Assembly: GCF_027627475.1 (NCBI RefSeq)
Contig: NZ_CP115484.1
Coordinates: 5,793,501 to 5,857,500, forward strand
Length of the DNA stretch: 64,000 nucleotides
Source of the DNA: Paenibacillus sp. SYP-B4298
GTDB taxonomy: Bacteria > Bacillota > Bacilli > Paenibacillales > Paenibacillaceae
Direction of reading: 5' to 3'
The translations under genes and the position numbers were made by a program. The notes under the pieces were generated by a model. It was given only the letters and a program-made list of their open reading frames with translations. It was not told the DNA's origin and searched no databases. Shown here in pieces: positions 30,056 through 38,715 of this stretch. Within the stretch, counting starts at the first letter, position 1. Every line of letters starts with the position of its first letter.

Positions 30056-31326
30056 TGCTATCTTTGACCATATGGGGAGGAGCCTGCGAGCATGGTCGCT
30101 CCAGCTACCTGCTGCAGCATCAGAATGAAGCCGTGCTGATGGATTGCGGGGGCAAGAAGGAGTCAGGCGGCATCTATCCTCGGATTGATCCGTCCGTCGC
30201 CTGTCGGCTCAAGACAGTTCTGCTGTCCCATGCCCACGAGGATCACTCGATGGCGCTCCCGCTGCTGTACAAATACGGCTACAAGGGTGTGGTATGGACG
30301 AGCCGGGCAACGGCACTGCGGCTTCCTGGTTATTACCGCGCATGGAAGAGCTATGCCGCCTCGTATGGCTTAACGCTTCCCTATGACGACAGGGACATCG
30401 CCAGGGTACGTTATGCTTATCTGGAAGACGCTGGCGAGGCTGGAGACTGGATAGAGGCAGCGCCCGGCGTCAAGATGATGTGGGGCAGGAGCGGGCATAT
30501 GCCCGGCTCGGTCTGGTATGCGCTGGACTGGTGTGGCCGCCTGATCTTCTTCTCCGGCGATTACTCCGAGGAATCACAGGTGCTTGCTGCGGATCGCCCA
30601 AGGCTGGACAGAGCAGCCGATCTGTCGATTATCGATGCGGCATGCGGCGCCGATCCAGATACGCAGGAGGACAAGCTGCGCGCGCTGCATGAGGCGACAG
30701 GAGATACACTCAGCAGAGGCAGGTCTGTACTCTTTCCCGTTCCTGTTCATGGACGGGGTCAGGAGTTGCTGCTGTGGGCGCATCACCGCTTCTCGCAGGT
30801 GCCGCTAATTGTAGACGGGGAGCTGCTGGCACCGTTGCGAGAGCTGGTCAAGCAGCGCTATTGGTTGCGTGAGCACAGTGCCGAGCAACTGGAGGCATTG
30901 CTGCGCTCGCCGCGCGTCGCGGTTGCGGGAAATAATGCTGAGCGGGCTCGACTGTTGTCCTTAACGGGAGCCAAGCTTATCTTCACGGCTGGCGGCATGA
31001 TGGAGACGGAGTGTGCACAGTGGTACTGCAGGTATATGAAGAACACAGGAGGCGGTCTGGTGATGCTGACCGGCCATCTGGGGCGTGGCTCCTTCGGAGC
31101 CCGATTGCTGGCGCAGGAGGATGAAGCATTGCAGGTGCTGCGTGTACGCTATAAGGTGCATCAGGGCTTGCCCGATGTGCGCCGGATGCTGGCTGCTGTC
31201 CCTAGCCATGCGACGGTGCTGGTTCATGCTGCGCGCACGCCTACTGTAGAACTGCTTGAGTTGCTTCAGCAGGAGGGGCATAGCGGGCTATATGCGCTGG
31301 AGCCTGGGGACACGCTGGTCTGTTGA
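30052..31326 (+). CDS. Beta-CASP metallo-beta-lactamase-fold hydrolase
   Basis: The 424-residue protein has the metallo-beta-lactamase core with a beta-CASP insertion, the fold of RNA 3'-processing nucleases. Motif 2 is LLSHAHEDHS, motif 3 is SGHMPGS and motif 4 is FFSGDYS. A beta-CASP segment with PVPVHGRGQELL follows, then TAGGMMETE and the C-terminal VLVHAARTP (motif C His). It lacks the KH/RNase J extensions. The start overlaps the permease stop, so it is made with the transporter. A nuclease in an import operon is odd; it might hydrolyse the imported phospho-compound or regulate the operon RNA. Function inferred only from fold. Confidence 0.82.
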   Translation: MMLSLTIWGGACEHGRSSYLLQHQNEAVLMDCGGKKESGGIYPRIDPSVACRLKTVLLSHAHEDHSMALPLLYKYGYKGVVWTSRATALRLPGYYRAWKSYAASYGLTLPYDDRDIARVRYAYLEDAGEAGDWIEAAPGVKMMWGRSGHMPGSVWYALDWCGRLIFFSGDYSEESQVLAADRPRLDRAADLSIIDAACGADPDTQEDKLRALHEATGDTLSRGRSVLFPVPVHGRGQELLLWAHHRFSQVPLIVDGELLAPLRELVKQRYWLREHSAEQLEALLRSPRVAVAGNNAERARLLSLTGAKLIFTAGGMMETECAQWYCRYMKNTGGGLVMLTGHLGRGSFGARLLAQEDEALQVLRVRYKVHQGLPDVRRMLAAVPSHATVLVHAARTPTVELLELLQQEGHSGLYALEPGDTLVC

Positions 31327-31431
31327 GGCTGAACGAGCAGTCTGCTGCAGCACTATACCAGAGCTTGGGTCAGCGTTCCAGCGCAGCTTGCCAGCGCTGG
31401 CGAGACACTCGTGACGCGCGTCCTGCAGCTA

Positions 31432-31491
31432 AGGCGTGTTATAGACTCCTCCGCGTGGAGCAGATACTGCCCTGGGGAGGACACGCCCTAG
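31432..31491. terminator. Imperfect hairpin between convergent genes
   Basis: GGCGTGT near 31434 pairs with ACACGCC near 31480, with an inner CTCCTCC/GGGGAGG stem. It separates the hydrolase and the LysR gene, which end 160 bp apart. The pairing is imperfect, so it is only a candidate terminator; nothing else is evident in this gap. Confidence 0.35.
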
Positions 31492-32387
31492 CCTCCGTTA
31501 AATAATTCGGATAGCCTGGCTGTGAATTCATCGACCATCCTTGAGGCCCGTTCCTTTTTTCTAGTGATCCGTCCCAATATAACAGGCTGTGAATGATATT
31601 GCTGCAACGGGATCGTGACAAGCTGTTCCTGATAGCTAGAGGGCAGAGAATGAATAACAAAATCCGGGCCGATCGTAATCATATTCGCCCGAACAACCAT
31701 TTGATACAGAGCCTCCATATTATTCGTCGAAAGGGCAATACGGTTGGAGGGCTGCTCCGAGACTAACTGTTGGGCAATACGTTCAATATCCTCATCTTTA
31801 TACAGAACAAAGGCTTCATTTCTTAAATCTTCTGCGGCTACGGTATTCAACACGCATAGGGATGAATTTCTGTTCACAATCACGACAGCCTTCCCCTGTA
31901 TAATGGGCATCCATTCCAATGAAGGATCTTGGTACTGCTCGGAATTGTAAGTAATCAACCCCATACTTGCATAGCCTTCGTGCACGTGATTCATTACAGT
32001 CTGTGTATCCCCTTCGATCATCTGAACATTGAGCGCCGGATACTTGTTGGCAAATTCAATCGTGGCCTGGACAACCTGCGGTACCATCCCCGGGATCGTT
32101 GAAATGATAATATCTTCCGAACATTCTTCCTTAAGCTGTGACAGCTCCTGCTTCATCAAGTCCAGACTTCTGAGGATCGATGCGACATGCTGAAGGATCA
32201 GCTCCCCTTCCCTCGTGGGAACAATCCCTTTCTTCGTCCGATGAAAAATAACGGCATCCCATTCCTCCTCTAGCTGTCGGATCGACTGGCTAATCGTAGG
32301 AACTGTCATATGATGAATGCTAGCAGCCTTAGTGAAGGAACCATAATTAGCGGCTGTGATCAAGTAGTGTAGCTGGGTGATATTCAT
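31488..32387 (-). CDS. LysR-family regulator of the esterase gene
   Basis: The 299-residue LysR regulator has a winged helix (NITQLHYLITAANYGSFTKAASIHHMTVPTISQSIRQLEEEW) and an effector domain (~90-290). AAGGATGAG precedes ATG 32387. It is transcribed away from the alpha/beta hydrolase at 32533 and shares a 145-bp AT-rich gap with a strong inverted repeat, so it very likely controls that gene. Its codons are clearly richer in A and T than those of the neighbouring operons, as are those of the esterase, suggesting that the pair arrived together from another lineage. Confidence 0.9.
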   Translation of the reverse strand: MNITQLHYLITAANYGSFTKAASIHHMTVPTISQSIRQLEEEWDAVIFHRTKKGIVPTREGELILQHVASILRSLDLMKQELSQLKEECSEDIIISTIPGMVPQVVQATIEFANKYPALNVQMIEGDTQTVMNHVHEGYASMGLITYNSEQYQDPSLEWMPIIQGKAVVIVNRNSSLCVLNTVAAEDLRNEAFVLYKDEDIERIAQQLVSEQPSNRIALSTNNMEALYQMVVRANMITIGPDFVIHSLPSSYQEQLVTIPLQQYHSQPVILGRITRKKERASRMVDEFTARLSELFNGG

Positions 32388-32419
32388 AACAGCTCATCCT
32401 TAAATAAATATTTAGGTTG

Positions 32420-32440
32420 ATAAATTTTATTTAAATTTAT
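32420..32440. promoter_or_regulatory. Inverted repeat, probable LysR operator
   Basis: ATAAATTT and AAATTTAT form a perfect 8-bp dyad separated by 5 nt in the divergent gap between the LysR and esterase genes, 33 bp from the LysR start codon. Its size fits a LysR dimer site. The high AT content makes a chance dyad possible. Confidence 0.45.
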
Positions 32441-32532
32441 TTTACCAAAATACTTTGTTAATATACAGATAGCAAAGGGTATTCTACAGCTATTATATCT
32501 GTTCACAAGTTCACAACAAGGGGGACGACAGG

Positions 32533-33414
32533 ATGAGAAGTTGGCAAAGTTTTCTTATCGAATGGTTATTGAAACTAACGAGAAAGAACGTCAATCCTGC
32601 CACCTATCTGGAGAAAAAAAGGATTGAAAATGAATCTCCGTATAAGCTGCCAGCCCGACTGCAACGCAAATATAATATAATGAAGACGTCATCCTATTCC
32701 ATGGATACGTACTTGATGAAATCTTCATCGGAGCCAAGTACAAGACAAATTTTGTTTCTGCCTGGCGGAGGCTATACGGAGCAGCCCTTGCTGTGGCATT
32801 GGCGTTTCTTGCATCAATTAACCCAAAAGCTGGATTGCACGATTACAGTCCCCATCTATCCCAAGGCACCCAATCATGACTATAAAGAGAGCTTCGCGAA
32901 GGTTCTTCCGATCTATCAAGACTTGTTGACCAAAGCCGCACCGGAAGATATTGTCATCATGGGCGACTCTGCAGGTGGTGGACTGTCTCTGGCATTGGCA
33001 CAGCTATTATTGGAGGAAGGGATTCCACAGCCAGGCAATATCATCCTTCTATCTCCATGGTTAGACATCGCCTTAAACCACCCGGACATCGCGGCATTGG
33101 AGAAAAAAGAACCTATGCTGAATCTGAAGCTGCTGATCGAGACAGGAAAGGTGTACGCGGGAGGGACAAAGCGAAGTCATTACTTATTAAGTCCGATCAA
33201 TGGCCCGCTGCGGAGCTTAGGAAAGATCACATTGTTTATAGGTACTCATGAGTTCTTCCTGCCGGATGCTCGCAAGTTCAAAGCACGCGCAGACAAGGAG
33301 AATGTACACATCAACTATTTTGAGTATCCCAAAATGAACCATGTATTTCCGGTGTTCCCTATACCAGAAGCCAGGCGTGCGATGCAACAAATAATAGACA
33401 CCATAACGAGGTGA
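32533..33414 (+). CDS. Alpha/beta hydrolase (HSL-like esterase)
   Basis: The 293-residue carboxylesterase-type enzyme has an oxyanion segment FLPGGGYTEQP, nucleophile Ser146 in MGDSAGGGLS, and likely catalytic Asp (FFLPDARKF) and His (KMNHVFPVFP). These features place it near the hormone-sensitive-lipase or steryl-acetyl-hydrolase families. The N-terminus has a weakly hydrophobic stretch but no clear signal peptide. AAGGGGGACGACAGG precedes ATG 32533. It is divergent from a LysR regulator that probably responds to its substrate. The ester substrate is unknown. Confidence 0.9.
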   Translation: MRSWQSFLIEWLLKLTRKNVNPATYLEKKRIENESPYKLPARLQRKYNIMKTSSYSMDTYLMKSSSEPSTRQILFLPGGGYTEQPLLWHWRFLHQLTQKLDCTITVPIYPKAPNHDYKESFAKVLPIYQDLLTKAAPEDIVIMGDSAGGGLSLALAQLLLEEGIPQPGNIILLSPWLDIALNHPDIAALEKKEPMLNLKLLIETGKVYAGGTKRSHYLLSPINGPLRSLGKITLFIGTHEFFLPDARKFKARADKENVHINYFEYPKMNHVFPVFPIPEARRAMQQIIDTITR

Positions 33415-33456
33415 TTTTTAACCTGGGCGGGAGAATGGTGACAGCTAAATACAAGC

Positions 33457-33526
33457 AAGCCCATGAAGGGATTCGTGTAAAATGGTCAGTACAGCACCAT
33501 AATACAGGAGAACCCGGCATGGGCTT
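33457..33526 (+). terminator. Probable terminator of the esterase gene
   Basis: AAGCCCATG (33457-33465) pairs with CATGGGCTT (33518-33526), which is followed by TTCT. The 52-nt loop is long, so efficiency is uncertain. It lies between convergent esterase and chromate-transporter genes. Confidence 0.45.
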
Positions 33527-33570
33527 TTCTGATTGTGCCTAATGACGATGTGCATGACAGGGCTTGTTCG

Positions 33571-34107
33571 TCACATTAGCGGAAGGACAAGGCCGCCGTA
33601 GGCGAAGGCGCATACGATCACGAGAGCTGGGTGCATCTTGCGGATGACCATCAGCCAGAAGGCGACTAGCGCGATGCCGAGCGATTGCACGATGCCGATC
33701 GCTTCCAGCGAGCTGGCGCCCATCTGCCAGGTCATCAGCACCATCATGATGGCAATAACAGGCTGGACGAGCAGCGTCATTCCTCTTACCACACTGGAGC
33801 TGCGATAGCGCTCAAGCAGCTTGAGCAGTCCGATGAGAGCGGCGGCTGACGGGATGATGGTGGCGGACAGAGCGATAACCATGCCAGGAATTCCGTATAC
33901 ATCATAACCGACAAAGGCGGCGATCTTGGTCGCGATCGGTCCAGGCAGTGTGTTGCCGAGCGCAAGCAAGTTGGAGAATTGCGGGTCGGTCATCCATTGA
34001 TAGTGGGTCACGATCTCCTGATACATCAACGGAATGGAGGCGGGGCCTCCTCCGTAGCCTAACAAGTTGGCAAGCAAAAAGCCGAGAAACAAATGAAACC
34101 AATCCAT
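33571..34107 (-). CDS. Chromate transporter, half-size subunit
   Basis: The 178-residue membrane protein of the CHR (ChrA) family is a single six-helix half. It starts FHLFLGFLLANLLGYGGGPASIPLMYQE and carries the family GNTLPGPIATKIAAFVGY motif. Short CHR proteins work as heterodimeric pairs; the other half is the next gene upstream on the same strand (34202-34792), 94 bp away. Together they would export chromate or import a related oxyanion such as sulfate. A chromate role is family-level knowledge and has not been tested for this pair. Confidence 0.9.
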   Translation of the reverse strand: MDWFHLFLGFLLANLLGYGGGPASIPLMYQEIVTHYQWMTDPQFSNLLALGNTLPGPIATKIAAFVGYDVYGIPGMVIALSATIIPSAAALIGLLKLLERYRSSSVVRGMTLLVQPVIAIMMVLMTWQMGASSLEAIGIVQSLGIALVAFWLMVIRKMHPALVIVCAFAYGGLVLPLM

Positions 34108-34201
34108 GCTGCAACCTCTTTTCTATTCTTCTGCCATGCTCCTCGAAGCGAAGGCCCCGGGTTGAGCGCAACCTGAAGCGGAGCCGCTGTTGTAAACCGT
34201 A

Positions 34202-34792
34202 TTAGCGCTTCTGCTCTTGCCGTGCCTCCAGACGAGCCCTCAGCTTGAAGTGGAAGGCGCCGTAGAGCAGGAACACCATGATGACCAGAGCAGGATGAAC
34301 ATCGAGCAGTTGGAGCAGGATGAAGGCGCAGGCGAAGAAAATGACCCCCAGCACTTTGCCCGAGCCCCTCAGCGCCCGCTCGCCAAACTCGTAAGCCATC
34401 ATGCCCAGCATGACGGCAATAACCGGAATTACCGCGCCGATCATGCCCTGCACAATGGGAGAGCTGCTTAGAAAATTAACCGCCGACAACAACGCAATCA
34501 TGGCGACGGCAGATGGCATAATATGGGCAAGCACAGCGACTGTAGCGCCTCCCGTCCCTTTGAGGCGGTATCCGAGATAGGCGGCGATCTTGGTCGCAAT
34601 CGGACCAGGCAGTGCATTAGCGAACGCCAGGATTTCGCCGAATTCCTCATCGCTCATCCATTGATGGCGAGCTACCGCTTCATGCCGGATAAGCGGGATC
34701 ACTGATGGACCGCCCCCATAGCCGAGAATACCTGTCTTAACCATGGCCCAGCATAGTTGCCGCCAGACCCCTGATGATACTGCTTCTGTCAT
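34202..34792 (-). CDS. Chromate transporter, half-size subunit
   Basis: This 196-residue CHR-family membrane protein is the promoter-proximal half of a split ChrA pair. It has a KTGILGYGGGPSVIPLIRHEAV opening, the ANALPGPIATKIAAYLGY motif and about six helices, ending in a basic tail (RARLEARQEQKR). AAGGAGAAGGAA precedes ATG 34792. The paired genes probably arose by duplication, and the two products should insert with opposite topologies. A strong promoter lies at 34928-34956. Confidence 0.9.
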   Translation of the reverse strand: MTEAVSSGVWRQLCWAMVKTGILGYGGGPSVIPLIRHEAVARHQWMSDEEFGEILAFANALPGPIATKIAAYLGYRLKGTGGATVAVLAHIMPSAVAMIALLSAVNFLSSSPIVQGMIGAVIPVIAVMLGMMAYEFGERALRGSGKVLGVIFFACAFILLQLLDVHPALVIMVFLLYGAFHFKLRARLEARQEQKR

Positions 34793-34927
34793 TTCCTTCT
34801 CCTTATCTTCCAGCGTTGTGCCGGGTAGTCATCTGCATGGAATAGGTACCCTCCATTTGCCGGCCAAATCGGCTTAATTCGGTGCAAAAAGTAATATGTA
34901 ATTGGACTTTTATTTCTTTGTGTTAGC

Positions 34928-34956
34928 ATTATATCGGTTATAATAGACTTGATCAA
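34928..34956 (-). promoter_or_regulatory. Sigma-A promoter of the chromate-transporter operon
   Basis: On the minus strand TTGATC (34951-34956) and a perfect TATAAT (34928-34933) have the ideal 17-bp spacing, 136 bp before the first start codon. A second TATAAT on the + strand (34939-34944) may serve the dehydrogenase gene. Confidence 0.65.
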
Positions 34957-35112
34957 TTCAAATTTTGTGCTTGTTGGGCAAGTGGGCAATAGGATAGTAG
35001 ATGACATAACATTCTGAAAGGCTGGACTTCAATAGATTGGGGACAAGCCGGCCTGGCAAGGCCGATGTGCAACATCATGTGCAGTATCGAGCAAGGAAAG
35101 GAGAACGATGGC

Positions 35113-36543
35113 ATGAATCAATGGCTGATGTATGTCAATGGGCAATGGGTACAGTCGACATCCGGGCGTACCTATTCATTGATTAATCCGGCTACAAGAG
35201 CAGTGACGGGGACGGCGCAGCAGGGCGGCATAGCGGATGCCAGAGCAGCCATCGCTGCGGCTCAGGGTGCTTACAAGGGCTGGGCGGGGCTGACGGCGAA
35301 GGAGAGAGCAGCGTATCTGAGCAAGCTTGCTGATTCGATGGAGCAATGCAAGGAGGAGCTGGCAGGGCTTATCACGCTGGAGATGGGCAAGCCGTTAGCC
35401 GAAGCGCGCGGTGAGGTGGCGCTTGCAGCCGAATATTTGCGCTGGAGTGCGGGTGAAGCGGTGCGTGTCTATGGCAAGGTTATTCCGTCCAGCTCGCCAG
35501 ACAAGCGTCTGCTGTCCGTCCGTCAGCCGGTAGGGCCGGTTGCGGCGATTACGCCATGGAACTTCCCATTGTCGATGGCGGCGCGCAAGATTGGCCCGGC
35601 GCTTGCGGCGGGCTGTACCCTGGTACTCAAGCCCGCGGAGCAGACGCCGGGGGTCATGGTGCGGTTCATGGAGCTGGCCCATGAAGCGGGCATACCTGCG
35701 GGCGTGCTCAATCTGGTGACGGGCCATCCACAGGAGATCGGGGAGGAGCTGCTGTCCAATCCGGCGATTCGGAAGATTACCTTCACAGGCTCGACCGCAG
35801 TCGGCAAGCAATTGATGAAGGCGGCTACCGAGCAGGTGAAGCGGGTATCGATGGAGCTTGGCGGCCATGCCCCGCTGATCGTATTCGAGGATGCTGATCT
35901 GGACATAGCTGTAGCCGGAGCCGTCAGCAGCAAGTTCAGAAATGCCGGACAGACCTGTATCTGTGCGAATCGAATCTATGTGCAACGCTCCGTTGCTGCA
36001 GAATTTTTGGAGCGCTTCAAGCAAGCGGTCGAGCAACTGGTCGTCGGCGACGGCTTCGAGAAGGAGAGTGCGATCGGCCCGCTCATTAGCGAGAAGGCAC
36101 TTAACAAGGTAAGGCTTCAGGTGGATGAGGCTGTCGAAAAAGGCGCACAGATTGTAACGGGAGGCAAGGCGATCAGTCGGCTGCCTGGCTACTTCTATGA
36201 ACCGACGATTCTGACGGCGGTGAATGATACGATGCTGATCATGCAAGAGGAGACCTTCGGACCGGTTGCGCCAGTCTGTCTGTTCGATACGGAGGAAGAG
36301 GTCATCGAGCAGGCGAATCACGCTGTCTATGGCTTGGCGGCCTATTACTACACTCGCGACCTGGGTCGGATGTTTCGAATATACGAGTCCTTGGAGTATG
36401 GAATCATCGGCTGCAACGATGCGGTGCCGACTGCTGTCGAAGGGCCATTCGGAGGGATGAAGGAGAGCGGGATAGGGCGTGAGGGCGGCCCGGACAGCCT
36501 GGCGGATTTTTTGGAGACGAAGTTTGTGTCCATCCGCATGTAA
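35113..36543 (+). CDS. NAD(P)-dependent aldehyde dehydrogenase (GabD-like)
   Basis: The 476-residue enzyme oxidises an aldehyde to the acid using NAD(P). It has the Rossmann motif FTGSTAVGK, the general-base Glu in MELGGHAP, catalytic Cys282 in NAGQTCICANR and the EETFGPVAPV segment. Length and motifs fit the succinate-semialdehyde or glutarate-semialdehyde dehydrogenase group. ATG 35113 follows AAAGGAG by 9 nt; the ATG at 35065 lacks a site. It stands alone downstream of the divergent chromate genes. The aldehyde is not indicated by context. Confidence 0.92.
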   Translation: MNQWLMYVNGQWVQSTSGRTYSLINPATRAVTGTAQQGGIADARAAIAAAQGAYKGWAGLTAKERAAYLSKLADSMEQCKEELAGLITLEMGKPLAEARGEVALAAEYLRWSAGEAVRVYGKVIPSSSPDKRLLSVRQPVGPVAAITPWNFPLSMAARKIGPALAAGCTLVLKPAEQTPGVMVRFMELAHEAGIPAGVLNLVTGHPQEIGEELLSNPAIRKITFTGSTAVGKQLMKAATEQVKRVSMELGGHAPLIVFEDADLDIAVAGAVSSKFRNAGQTCICANRIYVQRSVAAEFLERFKQAVEQLVVGDGFEKESAIGPLISEKALNKVRLQVDEAVEKGAQIVTGGKAISRLPGYFYEPTILTAVNDTMLIMQEETFGPVAPVCLFDTEEEVIEQANHAVYGLAAYYYTRDLGRMFRIYESLEYGIIGCNDAVPTAVEGPFGGMKESGIGREGGPDSLADFLETKFVSIRM

Positions 36544-36603
36544 GGAGAGTGCTCTATGAGGGGTCGAAGCCTGGTGTTTCTGGGGAAGGCTGACTTATGA
36601 AAT

Positions 36604-36617
36604 TTCATTTAAATGAA
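36604..36617. promoter_or_regulatory. 14-bp perfect palindrome
   Basis: TTCATTTAAATGAA lies 60 bp after the dehydrogenase stop, in the 360-bp gap before the c-di-GMP gene. It is followed by AT-rich, promoter-like sequence (ATATACTGG). It could be an operator for the downstream gene. No riboswitch motif for c-di-GMP is evident in the gap. Confidence 0.35.
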
Positions 36618-36782
36618 TGGTTAATTAGGATATACTGGATACTAGATTCGCTTGCATCCTGCACATCAGTACAGGGCTAGACGAAGGAATGCTAGAGGAC
36701 GATGCTAAAAAATACGACCTGTCTGAGTTGCCGGCTACAGATTAATATGAAGAGCGAGAACAACATCGAAGGGGAACAGAGC

Positions 36783-36938
36783 ATGAGACATCGACTTCAT
36801 CCATCGGATTTCGGCGGCGAAGGCCGCAGAAGACAGGAACGAATGCCTGCTCCAGGAAGAGCAGGGCAGCGAGTAATACCATTACAGCAAAAGCAGGGAA
36901 GCTCTTGTGCGGAAAGTGAAGGATATGATGGACAATAG
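36783..36938 (+). CDS. Possible small upstream ORF (51 codons)
   Basis: ATG 36783 follows GAAGGGGAAC at a plausible distance and opens a 51-codon Arg/Gly/Gln-rich frame that ends overlapping the ATGATG start of the next gene in another frame. It may couple translation of the c-di-GMP protein. The composition is not protein-like and no family is recognised, so it may be a chance frame. Confidence 0.25.
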   Translation: MRHRLHPSDFGGEGRRRQERMPAPGRAGQRVIPLQQKQGSSCAESEGYDGQ

Positions 36939-38637
36939 CTGCGCAGCCAGAAGGCTAATGGAGATGGAACGCCGTTATTTATGCTTATTTGAATATCACC
37001 CGGATGCAGTGTTTGAGATGAACAGGGAGGGTCTGTTGGTGAATGTCAATTCCCACTGCTCCTTGCTATCCGGATTTTCGCGCGAGGAACTGCTCGTTAT
37101 GAATATTAGCGACTTAATTGTTGGTGAACAGGAGCATGCCCGGGCAGATGAGCATTTCCAGCGCACGCTTCAGGGAAATCCTGAGCAATTTGAGATGGCT
37201 GCCCGTCACAAGAACGGCAACATCGTCTACGTACAATGCACAACCATTCCCATTACGATCGACGGTTCCGTTGAGGTGGTTTTTGGGATCGTGAAGGATA
37301 TAACCGAGCAGAAGGAAACGAAGCATCAGATGAATCTGATGACCAACTTCGATCTGCTGACGGGGCTGCCGAATCGCAAGCTGTTTCTGCAGCGCCTGGA
37401 GCAACTTCATGACGGTGACGCTTCGCAACTGCACGCTGTATTGACAATTAACCTGGATCGGTTTGAGTTCATCAATGAATCGCTCGGCTATGCCAAGGGT
37501 GAGTTGCTGTTGCAGCAATTCTCGTCGCTGCTGAGGCAGTTATTCTCCCCAGAGGCCGTCATAGCCAGGCTGCAAGGAGACGAATTCGCTGTTTTGCTGC
37601 CGGACATAGCCAGTGAGCAGGCTGCGGCTACTGCCGCCCAATCGCTAATAGCCAAGCTGCTCTCTCCAATCTATATGGAGGGAATGGAGGTCGTGGTGTC
37701 GGCGAGCATCGGCATTACGCTAGCGGGTAGGAACAGGGAGTTTGAACCGGGAAGGCTGCTGCGCGAGTCCAACATAGCGATGAGGCATGTAAGAAAGCTT
37801 CACCAGGAGCGGCGCTATGCGATCTACAACGAAGCGATGGATTCCCAGTTCACCAATCGGCTGCAATTGGAGAGCGGACTTCGCAAGGCGATTCTGCTTG
37901 ACCAGATGTACCTGCGCTACCAGCCGATCATTAACGTAGTCACGGGCAAGATCGAGGCCGTGGAGGCGCTGCTTCGCTGGGATCATCCAGAGCTGGGCTT
38001 TGTATCGCCTGCCGACTTCATTCCGATCGCCGAAGAGACGGGGGATATTATCGCCATCGGGAACTGGGTGCTGAGAAGCGCCTTGCGTCAGGTATGCCAG
38101 TGGCATCGCGAAGGGCTGAAGCTGCGCGTCGGTGTCAATGTCTCGTTGGTGCAGCTAAAGGAACCGGATTTTCCGCAGTTGGTGGGCGCGATCCTGTCAG
38201 AGAGTGGACTGAAGGCGGGCTGGCTGGATATTGAGGTGACCGAGAGTGTACTTATAGAGGACCAAGAGATGACGAAGAGCAGGCTGGCGGCTCTACGGAA
38301 GCTAGGTGTACATATTGCGATTGACGACTTTGGAACGGGCTATACCTCATTGAATTATTTGAAGACGTTCCCGATAGATTATTTGAAGATAGATCGTTCC
38401 TTTGTGAAGGATATTAATCATGATCTGAACAACAATATTATACTGTCCTCGCTCATTAATCTGGCGCATTATTTGGATATACAGGTAATAGGGGAGGGAA
38501 TTGAGACACAAGAGCATATTGACTTTCTGAGAGAGAAGGGCTGTGATGAAGGGCAAGGCTATCTGATCAGCGCCGCGGTGGACGAGCAGGAGATTCGCCG
38601 TCTCTACCTCAAGCATAATGGGCAGGAGAATGCTTAG
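36925..38637 (+). CDS. PAS-GGDEF-EAL cyclic-di-GMP phosphodiesterase
   Basis: The 570-residue cytosolic protein probably hydrolyses c-di-GMP. A PAS domain (~10-125, LFEYHPDAVFEMNREGLLVNVN) senses a signal. The GGDEF-fold domain (~135-300) has QGDEF in place of GGDEF, so cyclase activity is doubtful, though it may bind GTP. The EAL domain (~310-560) is complete: VEALLRW, GVNVSLVQL, IEVTES, AIDDFGTGYTSL, LKIDRSFV and GEGIET. ATG 36925 or 36928 is possible; GGAAAG lies 8 nt before 36925, and GTG 36907 lacks a site. It would act on motility, biofilm or sporulation decisions. Confidence 0.9.
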   Translation: MMDNSCAARRLMEMERRYLCLFEYHPDAVFEMNREGLLVNVNSHCSLLSGFSREELLVMNISDLIVGEQEHARADEHFQRTLQGNPEQFEMAARHKNGNIVYVQCTTIPITIDGSVEVVFGIVKDITEQKETKHQMNLMTNFDLLTGLPNRKLFLQRLEQLHDGDASQLHAVLTINLDRFEFINESLGYAKGELLLQQFSSLLRQLFSPEAVIARLQGDEFAVLLPDIASEQAAATAAQSLIAKLLSPIYMEGMEVVVSASIGITLAGRNREFEPGRLLRESNIAMRHVRKLHQERRYAIYNEAMDSQFTNRLQLESGLRKAILLDQMYLRYQPIINVVTGKIEAVEALLRWDHPELGFVSPADFIPIAEETGDIIAIGNWVLRSALRQVCQWHREGLKLRVGVNVSLVQLKEPDFPQLVGAILSESGLKAGWLDIEVTESVLIEDQEMTKSRLAALRKLGVHIAIDDFGTGYTSLNYLKTFPIDYLKIDRSFVKDINHDLNNNIILSSLINLAHYLDIQVIGEGIETQEHIDFLREKGCDEGQGYLISAAVDEQEIRRLYLKHNGQENA

Positions 38638-38656
38638 CAGATTCTTCGCACACACC

Positions 38657-38706
38657 ATACAGCCCTCCAACGTCAGCATAACGGTCGCTGACGTGGAGGG
38701 CTGTAT
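38657..38706. terminator. Bidirectional terminator hairpin
   Basis: A ~20-bp stem (38657-38677 with 38687-38706, one bulge) sits between the convergent c-di-GMP and J-like genes, which end 79 bp apart. It should terminate both. Confidence 0.75.
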
Positions 38707-38715
38707 GGGCAGTTG

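Noticed and set aside
36544-36906. A c-di-GMP riboswitch upstream of the EAL protein
   Set aside because: I could not find the GEMM conserved segments; only a palindrome and AT-rich sequence are visible.
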